DNA of 64,000 nt, taken from NCBI RefSeq assembly GCF_030848565.1, contig NZ_JAVDDV010000004.1, positions 186,001 through 250,000 on the forward strand. Reading direction: 5' to 3'. Below the pieces are notes generated by a model. The model was given only the letters and a program-made list of their open reading frames with translations. It made no database searches and was not told where the DNA came from. This DNA is from Natronolimnohabitans sp. A-GB9. GTDB taxonomy: Archaea > Halobacteriota > Halobacteria > Halobacteriales > Natrialbaceae. Shown in pieces: positions 1 through 7,628 of the stretch (positions are counted from its first letter, which is position 1; every line of letters starts with the position of its first letter). A program made the translations under genes and the position numbers.

Positions 1-269
1 AGATGGCCCGAGGCCTCGAAGACGGGTTCGGGCATGATCGTCGGTGCGTCGATCTCCATGTTCCCCTCGGCGACGGCAAAGCGATCCCGCCAGGCGTCCT
101 CGACGTTGCCTTTCAGCGCCGCGCCCTGAGGACCGAACGTATAGAAGCCGCCGACGCCACCGTAGGCCCCCGAGGACTGGAAGAAGTAGCCCCGGCGCTT
201 TGCCAGTTCGACCAGTTTCTCGCTCGTTACGTCCGTGTCGTCCGTCGTTGCGTGCTGTTGTTCACTCAT
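1..269 (-). CDS. glyS: Glycyl-tRNA synthetase, N-terminal part (runs off the window)
   Basis: This is the first 89 codons of a class II glycyl-tRNA synthetase, the enzyme that charges tRNA-Gly in the cytoplasm. The visible protein has the family's N-terminal run: a KRRGYFFQSS segment, then GVGGFYTFGPQGAALK, and a motif-1 region ending PEPVFEASGH. The start ATG at 269 overlaps the end of the upstream CBS gene (that stop is at 262-264), so the two genes are translationally coupled on the minus strand. The catalytic core and anticodon-binding domain lie outside the window. The identity is secure from these motifs. Confidence 0.93.
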   Translation of the reverse strand, partial: MSEQQHATTDDTDVTSEKLVELAKRRGYFFQSSGAYGGVGGFYTFGPQGAALKGNVEDAWRDRFAVAEGNMEIDAPTIMPEPVFEASGH

Positions 270-1113
270 AGAGAGCCTCCAGTAGATCGACGTCGCGGAC
301 GATGCCCGCGAGTTGCTCGCCGGTCACCATCGGGATCTGTTCGACGTCGTTGCTGATCATCCGCTGTGCGGTGTCCTGGATCGACGCGCTGCCCGAGACC
401 GTCACGACGTCGTCGCTCATGAACTCCCGGACGGGCTCGGCCGGGATCTCGATGTCCCGCGTCGGGAGGTATCGACTCCCGACGGCCTTGATCCCTTCCC
501 AGGACCACTCCGAGTCCTGGTCGGGGAAGTTGTCGCCCGTCGACTCCTCGCCCTCGACGATCCGTGCGACGTCGATGATGTCGACCTCCGTGAGGACGCC
601 GCTCATCTCTCCGTCGTCGTCCAGTGCGATCGTGTAGGGGACGTTCGCGTAGTACAGTTCGCGCTCGGCGACTGGCAGCGGCGCGCCCTCGTAGGTCGTG
701 TTTACGTTCTCGCTTGCGTGTTCCTCGACGGTGCCGTCGGTCTCCTGGTCGCCCGTCGCGACCGCGTGAATCACGTCCGTCACCGTGACGATCCCCTCGA
801 ACTCGCCGTCGACGACTGGCACGCGGCGAGCGCCTTTCTCGACCATCGTCCGCGCGACGTCTTCGAGCGCGGTATCGGCCGTCGTCGTCGGCACGTCGTC
901 CATCAGCATGACGAGCTGGTCCTCGTCGGGCTGTTCGATCAGTGCGTCTCGAGAGACCAGTCCGCGGTACTCGAGGCCGTCGTCGCCGGGTTTGACGACG
1001 GGAACCGACGAGAACGACTGCTCCTGGAGGTACTCGAGGACGTCCGAGCGCGTGCCCGGCAGTTCGACCGTTACCACGTCTTCGCGGGGCGTCATGGCGT
1101 CGGCTACGTTCAT
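262..1113 (-). CDS. Four-CBS-domain protein upstream of glyS
   Basis: A 283-residue soluble protein made of two Bateman modules (four CBS motifs). The first CBS starts at the N-terminus (VADAMTPREDVVTV), the second near residue 75 (VPTTTADTALEDVARTMVEKG), the third in the middle, and the fourth at the C-terminus (VREFMSDDVVTVSGSASIQDTAQRM). CBS pairs usually bind adenine nucleotides or S-adenosylmethionine and act as sensors. No catalytic or membrane domain is fused, so the target is unknown. The gene overlaps glyS by a few bases. A TATA-like element at 1138-1145 lies 25-32 bases before the ATG, which fits a leaderless transcript. Confidence 0.85.
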   Translation of the reverse strand: MNVADAMTPREDVVTVELPGTRSDVLEYLQEQSFSSVPVVKPGDDGLEYRGLVSRDALIEQPDEDQLVMLMDDVPTTTADTALEDVARTMVEKGARRVPVVDGEFEGIVTVTDVIHAVATGDQETDGTVEEHASENVNTTYEGAPLPVAERELYYANVPYTIALDDDGEMSGVLTEVDIIDVARIVEGEESTGDNFPDQDSEWSWEGIKAVGSRYLPTRDIEIPAEPVREFMSDDVVTVSGSASIQDTAQRMISNDVEQIPMVTGEQLAGIVRDVDLLEALYE

Positions 1114-1137
1114 ATCCCACCGGTACGGCGAAAATGA

Positions 1138-1145
1138 GTATAAAC
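1138..1145 (-). promoter_or_regulatory. TATA box for the CBS-glyS operon
   Basis: Read on the minus strand this is GTTTATAC, 25-32 bases upstream of the ATG at 1113. That is the standard archaeal spacing for a leaderless mRNA. Confidence 0.5.
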
Positions 1146-1211
1146 CCAGTGTTTCGTGTGCCCGCGATGAAACCGGAAATGGACGATCATCGCCAGGTGA
1201 TCGATCGCAGA

Positions 1212-1265
1212 AACTGACAGTCAGTTCCGATTAATTTATATGTATGTGTATGATACTCACATACA
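1212..1265 (+). promoter_or_regulatory. TATA box flanked by two palindromes (candidate operators)
   Basis: A perfect 7+7 palindrome with a one-base centre (AACTGAC A GTCAGTT, 1212-1226) lies just before a TATA-like AATTTATAT (about 1233-1240). An 8+8 perfect inverted repeat (TGTATGTG, 9-base spacer, CACATACA, 1241-1265) lies just after it and runs into the ATG at 1265. With a leaderless start the second palindrome covers the expected initiation site, so a dimeric repressor there would block transcription. The first sits where an upstream regulator would bind. The palindromes are directly visible; their function is inference. Confidence 0.5.
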
Positions 1266-1426
1266 TGGAGACGCGCCCCCACGCCACGACGACCGACGAC
1301 ACCGTCGTCGGTTCGATCGACTCGACGGACTCGAGTACGGACTACGTTATCGCCGATATCTCGGCCGATGGGGCCTGGCTCTCGATGCAGGCCGAGGACG
1401 CGCCGACGCTTCCGGCGTGGCGATAG
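1265..1426 (+). CDS. Small conserved haloarchaeal protein (DUF7556-like)
   Basis: A 53-residue acidic protein beginning METRPHATTTDD and ending with ISADGAWLSMQAEDAPTLPAWR-like residues. From memory this pattern matches a short haloarchaeal family (DUF7556); the function is not known. The ATG at 1265 is preferred over an in-frame start 21 bases upstream because the TATA box then sits at leaderless spacing. No Cys, signal peptide or membrane segment is present. Two palindromes around the promoter suggest it is regulated. Confidence 0.6.
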   Translation: METRPHATTTDDTVVGSIDSTDSSTDYVIADISADGAWLSMQAEDAPTLPAWR

Positions 1427-1520
1427 GGGGATGGGGATCGAAGTCCAGCCGTCCGTACTGCGATCGCACGGTCTCGACCGAACACGACCGTTTTGTACCT
1501 GACCGTTGCAACTCCGCCCG

Positions 1521-2036
1521 ATGGTCGGCCCACAGCCCGGCGACGACACCGCTACCGATGCGAGCGACGAGTTCGGCTTTGAGACCGACGACTCGCGGTA
1601 CTCCCTCGTTACGTTTCTCTCGTCGCTCGTTCCCACGGCACTGGCTCGGCGGGCGATCGCCGTCTCCGTCGAGACCGACCGCGACGTCTACGCACGGGAC
1701 GATCCGGTCGACGTCACCGTCGACTTCAAAAACCGCCTCCCGATTCCCGTTTCGGTGCCGACGCCTCGCCAGCGCCGTTGGGGGTGGACGATCGATGGCG
1801 AACTCGAGGCCAGCGACGAGCGTCGGTACGTCCGGGAGCGTCCCTCGGCGTTTCGGTTCCGCGGCGGCGAGCGAAAACAACACCAGTTTACCTGGAACGG
1901 TCGCTTCGAACGGACGGCGGGTGATCGCCACGAGTCCGTCGTTCCCGACCCCGGCGAGTACGAGCTTCGGGTGTTCATCGCGACCCACGAGAATCGGTAC
2001 CGACCGAGCGATTCGACGACGATTCGCCTCGAGTAG
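1521..2036 (+). CDS. Haloarchaeal hypothetical protein with a predicted beta-sandwich domain
   Basis: A 171-residue protein of unknown function. After an acidic N-terminus and a short helical stretch (YSLVTFLSSLVPTALARRAIAV), residues from about 50 on look like one Ig-like beta-sandwich: ETDRDVYARDDPVDVTVDFKNRLP, a central WGWTIDG, and a final PGEYELRVFIATHENRY. This resembles domains that act as extracellular or protease-inhibitor-like folds, but I see no clear signal peptide. The ATG at 1521 is chosen over an in-frame TTG at 1506. It is followed by another orphan gene on the same strand. Confidence 0.6.
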   Translation: MVGPQPGDDTATDASDEFGFETDDSRYSLVTFLSSLVPTALARRAIAVSVETDRDVYARDDPVDVTVDFKNRLPIPVSVPTPRQRRWGWTIDGELEASDERRYVRERPSAFRFRGGERKQHQFTWNGRFERTAGDRHESVVPDPGEYELRVFIATHENRYRPSDSTTIRLE

Positions 2037-2108
2037 CGTCGCGTCTCCACGCCTCGATAGTCGAGTGACGGCAGTAACCGTTTAGGTTCGTGTGCCGTGG
2101 TATCATGC

Positions 2109-2615
2109 ATGTCCCTCGAGCAGTTGTTCGCCCAGTTACCGGATCCCCAGACACACACGTTTCCGGACTACTCGCTCCCCAAAGGCGACCCCGTCGTCCC
2201 GATCGCCGTCACTCGCGAGGAACTGACGACCGTCCTCGAACTCTACGAGACGTTCCAGGCCGTCGACCCGACCGGACTGGACGCGAACCCGTTTCTCGAG
2301 GCGGCGACGACGTACATGCAACAGTCGTTTGGCATTCCTCGATACCGTCCTGACGAACAGCTCCAGGACGACATCGCGGCGTTATTGAACGACTTCTCGG
2401 ACGATTTGGGTGGGGAACGGATGGGCGTCGTCGACGCGACGCCCGACCATCACCGCACGTTGTACTTCTTCCTGGTCAGCTGTCGTGGCTATCACAGTGC
2501 ACCGCATATTCGATTCGCTCCCGACGAAGCGGCCGTCGAGACGCTGTACGAACTCTACCAACGGGTGACCGACCAGGACGTCTACCTCAAACATCCGTCG
2601 TCGATACTCGATTGA
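2109..2615 (+). CDS. Haloarchaeal hypothetical protein
   Basis: A 168-residue soluble acidic protein that I do not recognise. Its composition and codon use are typical of the host. The middle holds a helical region (LTTVLELYETFQAVD) and a later segment YFFLVSCRGYHSAPHIRF with one Cys and two His. The ATG at 2109 is used; an in-frame GTG lies 12 bases upstream. Its TGA stop lies inside the TTGA that marks the right end of the adjacent IS element, so the last codons may have been altered by the insertion. Confidence 0.55.
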   Translation: MSLEQLFAQLPDPQTHTFPDYSLPKGDPVVPIAVTREELTTVLELYETFQAVDPTGLDANPFLEAATTYMQQSFGIPRYRPDEQLQDDIAALLNDFSDDLGGERMGVVDATPDHHRTLYFFLVSCRGYHSAPHIRFAPDEAAVETLYELYQRVTDQDVYLKHPSSILD

Positions 2616-4200
2616 CCTCCTCCCCGCGCTGAAGCGCGAGGATTCCTCCGTGGGTAATCCAGCCAGTTGATTACCCCGGCTGTGAACTTGCGGGTTTACT
2701 GACGCTGGGTTGGTCAAGCGAACGCGACTGTTCCCCAAAATCGGCAGGTATCCAGTCGTGTTCATTCCACTGCCAGTACGCCCCCTCACGAGGTGCGCCC
2801 CTGCCGCGTTCAGCAGACAGGGCAGCGGGCCGAGCCATCGACCCCACTTCTTGCTGCAAGATATTCCACGCGCCTGCCACGTCACTGTGGCCGTCTAATG
2901 CACAGTCGTGACACCGGAACAAATCGCCTCTCCGAGTCACATCGCAGCCCCCACACTCGGGACACTCACTGCTTGAGTCGGCTTCGCTCACTTCCACAAC
3001 AGCGATTCCAACATCACCTACGGTGAGTCGTATCCTGGTGAGGAGTTGCCGGTGTGACCAGAAATTGTGCGTCTTCTCGTTCACGTTAGCACTCCAATGC
3101 GTGTCCAACACATCGACCAAGTCGCCAACGTACACTGTGTCAACGTTGCGTTTAAGCAGCCATTCAGCAGCGTGTTTCACCGCCGCATCACGGCTGTGGT
3201 CACGACTCCGTGACCGCGCGTCGTACAGCCGCTTGATTCGATGGCTGGTGTACGCATCGTTTGGAAGCTCCGATTGGAGTGTAGCGATTCGCTCCGAATA
3301 GCTCTGGAACCGGTCGAACTCAGGGCGGGCGTGGTACACAGCAGTGTCACCGGACTCTGTGACGATAGCCAACGTGTTGTTTGCACCTACGTCGATTGCT
3401 GCTGATTGCGTCGTGTTCTCGGTGTCGAGTGTGTGAGTGAAGACATCCTGCCGCTGTTTTCTGCGTTTGTCTGGCTGAATGCGGACAGGGTGCTGGACAC
3501 GAAGCTGGTCAGCGTGTTCGTCGTAGATGAGTTCCAATCGGCTGTCGTCACCGTTCCACTGTGGGTTGCCGCGTACTTCGAGCGTGATGCGCTCTTGATA
3601 CTCGAAATTGTAGCGGTCTTCAAGCACGTTACCGACGCCAAATTCAAGCGTACTTTTGTCTTCGTCCCAGTCAAACGTGTAGAGGTCGTTACGGACGAGG
3701 CCGTGCAACTCGTAGCCATCGCTACGGTTGCCCCAGTAGCCCGGTGGTGAGGGGTTCTCGGTCACTGCTGGGGAAGACTCATCGTGGTACTGATCGAGCA
3801 ACTGAAAGTAACTGCGCCACGCTTCGCTATTCTTGCGAGCAATCTGCTGGCACGTCGCTTTCCCGACGATAGGTGCGTACTCGTCGTAGAGGTCGGTGTA
3901 CTCGGCGTCCCATACGTCACCATCATCACTGAAATACGCTTGTCGGCGTCGGTAGTTGATTTGATTCCAGAGTGACGGTTGGGCGGCCAGCCAATCGAAC
4001 AGACACTGCCGATACCTGTCGCTGGTTGCTTCGGCAGTATACGTATTCGTTCGTTGTGGCCGGTCGCTCACACTCACGTATATACAGTCAAATATCATAA
4101 ACTTTGGGATTACAGAGTACCTCAGTCACGTGGAAAGTGGTATATCATATCAGCTTCATTTCGCCCTAACGGGCGAGGCTTTCGCCTCGAATTTTCCGTA
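2612..4200 (-). mobile_element. IS200/IS605-group element of the tnpB-only (IS1341) type
   Basis: The element contains a single tnpB and no tnpA. The right end holds a GC hairpin (CGCGCT GA AGCGCG, 2625-2638) next to CCTCC and ends, read on the minus strand, in TCAA (2612-2615). TCAA is the right-end cleavage tetranucleotide known from IS608. On the other side, two small hairpins at 4162-4175 and 4174-4189 probably belong to the left end, so the left boundary near 4200 is approximate. The strand downstream of tnpB up to 2612 is where a right-end-derived guide RNA would be made; that is family knowledge, not shown here. Confidence 0.7.
2671..4098 (-). CDS. tnpB: TnpB-family RNA-guided nuclease with an altered RuvC-II site
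   Basis: A 475-residue TnpB, the family ancestral to Cas12. It has the RuvC-I Asp in AIDVGANN (D236), a four-Cys zinc finger (CPECGG at 379-384 and CHDC at 396-399), and a RuvC-III segment SDVAGAWNIL with Asp at 406. In the RuvC-II position, where TnpB proteins have E-D-L, this protein reads VYVGDL, with Gly325 in place of the catalytic Glu. The gene is otherwise full length with a normal basic middle region. It lies alone without tnpA. Whether it still cuts DNA is uncertain; an alternative Glu such as that in VNEKTH (about 341) cannot be excluded. Confidence 0.88.
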   Translation of the reverse strand: MIFDCIYVSVSDRPQRTNTYTAEATSDRYRQCLFDWLAAQPSLWNQINYRRRQAYFSDDGDVWDAEYTDLYDEYAPIVGKATCQQIARKNSEAWRSYFQLLDQYHDESSPAVTENPSPPGYWGNRSDGYELHGLVRNDLYTFDWDEDKSTLEFGVGNVLEDRYNFEYQERITLEVRGNPQWNGDDSRLELIYDEHADQLRVQHPVRIQPDKRRKQRQDVFTHTLDTENTTQSAAIDVGANNTLAIVTESGDTAVYHARPEFDRFQSYSERIATLQSELPNDAYTSHRIKRLYDARSRSRDHSRDAAVKHAAEWLLKRNVDTVYVGDLVDVLDTHWSANVNEKTHNFWSHRQLLTRIRLTVGDVGIAVVEVSEADSSSECPECGGCDVTRRGDLFRCHDCALDGHSDVAGAWNILQQEVGSMARPAALSAERGRGAPREGAYWQWNEHDWIPADFGEQSRSLDQPSVSKPASSQPG

Positions 4201-4480
4201 CGACGACGATCCTGTTCGAACTTGTTCTCGGTGACGTCTCAACATCGACCGATGCGTTTCGACGTCGATTCCCTCGTCTTCTCGCGCTGTTATTAGAAGG
4301 GTCTACAGGCCCTCTATTCCAACAGTTTTATCGATACCTTCGGATATTAGCCGTTAGAGCCGGTTTTGACTGTGATTTCAGGACATTATATACTCTCTTC
4401 AGACAATAATAAAAATACCTATATTAAAATAGGTCTCGATCATAACATTCTTGAATAGAAGAACATCTACTGATAACAGC
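4099..4480. other. Intergenic region holding the IS left end and an island promoter
   Basis: This AT-richer stretch of about 380 bases has no gene. It contains the two hairpins at 4162-4189 assigned to the IS left end and, close to the downstream gene, a TATA-like ATTATATA (about 4385-4392) followed by a palindrome at 4417-4434. Base composition differs clearly from the chromosome left of 2.6 kb. Confidence 0.5.
4385..4434 (+). promoter_or_regulatory. Promoter with palindrome ACCTAT-N6-ATAGGT
   Basis: A TATA-like ATTATATA lies at about 4385-4392. An inverted repeat of 6+6 (ACCTAT, 4417-4422; ATAGGT, 4429-4434) lies 25-40 bases downstream, on or just after the expected transcription start. 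The position suits a repressor. The TAGGT half-site recalls metal-dependent DtxR-family operators, but the arms face the opposite way, so no regulator is named. Confidence 0.35.
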
Positions 4481-7400
4481 ATGCCTCGCAAGACACATCC
4501 GACGGCTGAACAGGCACTCAAATTCGGTGTTATTCTAGTAGCTATACTGTTATTTGCGAGCACAGCTTTCGTCGCCGGAGTCGGCGCTGTTGGAGATGTT
4601 CCGCCCGAAGAGGCCGACGGCCCTGAACTGCTCATCGAAACAAATATCGATAACGACCATGCGTGCACACATGACGAAGCCGACAACAGGACAGCGCTCG
4701 ATGCGGGTGACTCGCCCGAAGACGCCCCTGTTGTAACGGACGATCACGTCATCTGGAACGTCACCACCGACGGTGGCGAGGGATACGTGCAGTTCGATAA
4801 CACTGAGCACGATATTTACCCTGGCCTCGACTCGTGGGTCTTCTACTACGCTGACGCTGACCTAGAGCCCACCGACGGCGAGGTTCTGGAGACTGGAGAC
4901 GTGCCTGAGTGCGACCTCGACAGCTACGCCGAGGTAGAGACGCCCGAAGATGGCGTGTTCAACCTCCAGCTCACGAGCGACGAACACGATGACGGCGACG
5001 ACGCTGCCGGCGAAATCAGCGTCCAGGACGACATCAACGCTGACGACGAGAGTGTCGACGTGACGACGTCGGACTACACGGAGCTCACTGACGGGGTCGT
5101 GCTCGTCGAGGACGACCAGGGTAACGAGGAAACCTACGACTCAGTCGGCGAAGGCGAGACCCTCACCGTCGACATTGGCGACGCTGGGCTCGACCTCAAC
5201 GCCGGAGAGGACGTTACCGTAACGCTGTACGAAAGCGATACTCTGGAGAACGAACTCGACACCGACAGCACGACCGTCGACGAGGCCGTCGGTGATGAAA
5301 TCGAGGAGTTCGAGATCGTTGACCGCAGCACGGACGAGGTAGCTGCCTACGTCCACGGCGATCACTGGCACGGCGAACTCCCGCATGTCGACGAAGGAGA
5401 GCACATCTCGCTCGGTGCGAACATCGAGACCGCCGACGGCGAGGAAATCGACCTGAGCGGCGATGAATACTCGCTCGGTGTCGAACTCGCCGACGGTGCC
5501 GAAGACGGAGTCGTCTCATTCGACGAGCACGGTGACCACGTGCACATAGCGGGTGAGGAAGAAGGTCACACCGATGTCGTCTTCCAACTCGTCCACGACG
5601 ACCACGTCGACTACGAAACGCCCGCGATGGACGTAGAAGTCGAACATCACGACCACGACGATGGTGAGATCGAAGAGTTCGAAATCGTTGACCGCAGCAC
5701 GGATGAGGTAGCTGCCTACGTCCACGGCGATCACTGGCACGGCGAACTCCCACATGTCGACGAAGGAGAGCACATCTCGCTCGGTGCGAACATCGAGACC
5801 GCCGACGGTGAGGAAATCGACCTGAGCGGCGAGGAATACTCGCTCGGTGTCGAGCTCGCCGACGGTGCCGAAGACGGAGTCCTCTCCGTTGACGAGCATG
5901 GGGACCACGTACACATTGAGGGCGAATCGGAAGGCCACACTGACGTCGTCTTCCAGCTCGTCCACGACGACCACGTCGACTACGAAACGCCCGCTATCGA
6001 AGTGGCCGTTAGCGAGGACGACCACGCTGGCACCGGCATCGGTACGTTCGAACTTATCGATGCGGACACCGACGATGTTGTCGCCGACGTTCACGACGAC
6101 CACTGGCACGGTGAGCTTCCCGAACTGTACGGCGGCGAGCCCGTCGAACTCGACGTGTCCGCCGAGGACGCCGACGGCAACGAAATCGATATCGGCGACG
6201 AGTACGAGCTCGACGTCGCACTGGCAGATGAGTCCGACGAGGAACTCGTGAGCATCAACGAACGCGGCGACAGCGTTCTTCTGAGCGGCGCAGGCGACGG
6301 TCACGCTGACCTCGTCTTCCAACTCCACCACGACGACCACCTCGAGTACGAGACGCCGGCGATCACTGCCCAGGTAGACGTTCCTGCGGGTGTGAAATTC
6401 CTTGGAGAGGCAGACGTCGATCACGACCACGCTTGCTTCCACGGGGACTTCGACGAACGGACGCCCCTCGATTCGGCCGAGGCCCCTGCTGACGCGCCCG
6501 TCGTAGACGATACACACGTCATCTGGAACGTGACGTATGCAGACAGCGCCGGATACGTGTCCTTCGACGCTGATGGACACTGGTACGACGGTCCGTTCGT
6601 CTTCTATACGGCCGACGGATCTGCCGACCCCGTCGAAGCCGACGTCCTCGAGCGCGGTACGGTCGACAACTGTGCTACGCTCGACGAGTATATGGTGGTC
6701 GAGACGCCCGACGACGGAACGATCGACTTCCAGATCAGTGCGGACACAACTGCAAACGAGACGACTGCAGGACACGACTTCGCCGGCATCGTTTCGGATG
6801 ACGAGCCGCTTCCGGTGACTGCCGATGGGCTGACTGACGCCGACGGCAACGAAATCACCGACGGGAGTGCAACGATCCAGCTTACCCGTAACGGATCCGT
6901 CCTCGCATCGACTACTGGAGTCACCATCGAAGACGGCGAAATTTCCGACGCGACGATCGACACCGAAGCGATCGCCGACGACGTCGAATCCGGACCGGCG
7001 ACGGTCGAGATTGCGGGAGTCGAGACCGAGACTGAGGCTCAGGTCGAACTCGTCCACGAAGTGCACACCCTCGAAAACGAATTCACCACTAAATCGCTCC
7101 CACAGCCGGCGGCCCTACACACTGAATCGATAGACACGATCGACCGGTGGGACACCGCCAACCAGAGTTACGTCAGTCTCGGAGCACAGTACGGCGACGG
7201 TGATATTATCGCTAACCCGGATGACCTGCACCGCGGATTGTACATCGGGGCAGCAGATGATGCGAGACTCGGGTACGAATTTGAGACTGATAGCAGACCA
7301 GCTCCGAGTGACGCCCAACTCTCCAACGGATGGCACCTCGCAAGTTCCAACTTCGCAGTCGGTGAGGACGATGGAACTCGAACCCTTGACGAGGACTTGG

Positions 7401-7600
7401 TAAACATCGATCCGGCTGCCGCCGGTGTCACGGTCTTCGACGACCAGCAGCGGACGCAGCTAGACCCATCGGCATCGATCGCTGGGTTTGACACGTACTG
7501 GGTGTACGTCGACGATCCCGAGCGAACCGACCGTGGGATAGTCGGACCGAACTACGATCCAGTCGAGCGCTCGGCTATTCTCGACGGAACAGACGAATAA
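4481..7600 (+). CDS. Large secreted His-rich protein with two DHAC domains and three HGDHWHG repeats
   Basis: A 1039-residue exported protein. Residues 1-40 form a signal peptide or anchor (hydrophobic FGVILVAILLFASTAFVAGVGA). Domain order: DHAC domain 1 (about 48-165; NDHACTH, HVIWNV, PGLDSWVFY); an acidic linker with a small beta domain (166-270); three repeats of about 115-120 residues carrying DHWHGELP, HGDHVHI and VFQLVHDDH motifs (about 274-390, 397-512, 522-633); DHAC domain 2 (about 637-753; HDHACFH, WYDGPFVFYTADG); an Ig-like linker; and a C-terminal domain (about 870-1039) with LHRGLYIG and LSNGWHL motifs as in haloarchaeal surface proteins. Clustered His and Asp suggest divalent-metal binding outside the cell. 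I recall similar HGDHWHG repeats in secreted zinc-transport-associated proteins. Function is inferred. An in-frame TTG lies 30 bases before the chosen ATG. Confidence 0.75.
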   Translation: MPRKTHPTAEQALKFGVILVAILLFASTAFVAGVGAVGDVPPEEADGPELLIETNIDNDHACTHDEADNRTALDAGDSPEDAPVVTDDHVIWNVTTDGGEGYVQFDNTEHDIYPGLDSWVFYYADADLEPTDGEVLETGDVPECDLDSYAEVETPEDGVFNLQLTSDEHDDGDDAAGEISVQDDINADDESVDVTTSDYTELTDGVVLVEDDQGNEETYDSVGEGETLTVDIGDAGLDLNAGEDVTVTLYESDTLENELDTDSTTVDEAVGDEIEEFEIVDRSTDEVAAYVHGDHWHGELPHVDEGEHISLGANIETADGEEIDLSGDEYSLGVELADGAEDGVVSFDEHGDHVHIAGEEEGHTDVVFQLVHDDHVDYETPAMDVEVEHHDHDDGEIEEFEIVDRSTDEVAAYVHGDHWHGELPHVDEGEHISLGANIETADGEEIDLSGEEYSLGVELADGAEDGVLSVDEHGDHVHIEGESEGHTDVVFQLVHDDHVDYETPAIEVAVSEDDHAGTGIGTFELIDADTDDVVADVHDDHWHGELPELYGGEPVELDVSAEDADGNEIDIGDEYELDVALADESDEELVSINERGDSVLLSGAGDGHADLVFQLHHDDHLEYETPAITAQVDVPAGVKFLGEADVDHDHACFHGDFDERTPLDSAEAPADAPVVDDTHVIWNVTYADSAGYVSFDADGHWYDGPFVFYTADGSADPVEADVLERGTVDNCATLDEYMVVETPDDGTIDFQISADTTANETTAGHDFAGIVSDDEPLPVTADGLTDADGNEITDGSATIQLTRNGSVLASTTGVTIEDGEISDATIDTEAIADDVESGPATVEIAGVETETEAQVELVHEVHTLENEFTTKSLPQPAALHTESIDTIDRWDTANQSYVSLGAQYGDGDIIANPDDLHRGLYIGAADDARLGYEFETDSRPAPSDAQLSNGWHLASSNFAVGEDDGTRTLDEDLVNIDPAAAGVTVFDDQQRTQLDPSASIAGFDTYWVYVDDPERTDRGIVGPNYDPVERSAILDGTDE
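5306..6033 (+). repeat. Recent 369-bp tandem duplication inside the His-rich gene
   Basis: The coding sequence starting at 5306 (EFEIVDRSTDEV) recurs at 5675 with almost identical bases, a period of 369 bp (123 codons). A third, diverged copy starts near 6049. The first two differ mainly at silent positions and near the copy ends, so the duplication is recent or kept alike by gene conversion. Confidence 0.85.
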
Positions 7601-7628
7601 GCTAACCAAAGTTCTCACTCACATTTTC

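Noticed and set aside
5306-6390. CRISPR-like array
   Set aside because: The units are 369 bp, in frame, and encode protein repeats; there are no short repeats with unique spacers anywhere in the window.
5516-7066. Long minus-strand open frame of 516 codons antisense to the His-rich secreted gene
   Set aside because: It is the reverse frame of a strongly biased coding sequence. The plus-strand protein has clear repeats and domains; the antisense product has none.
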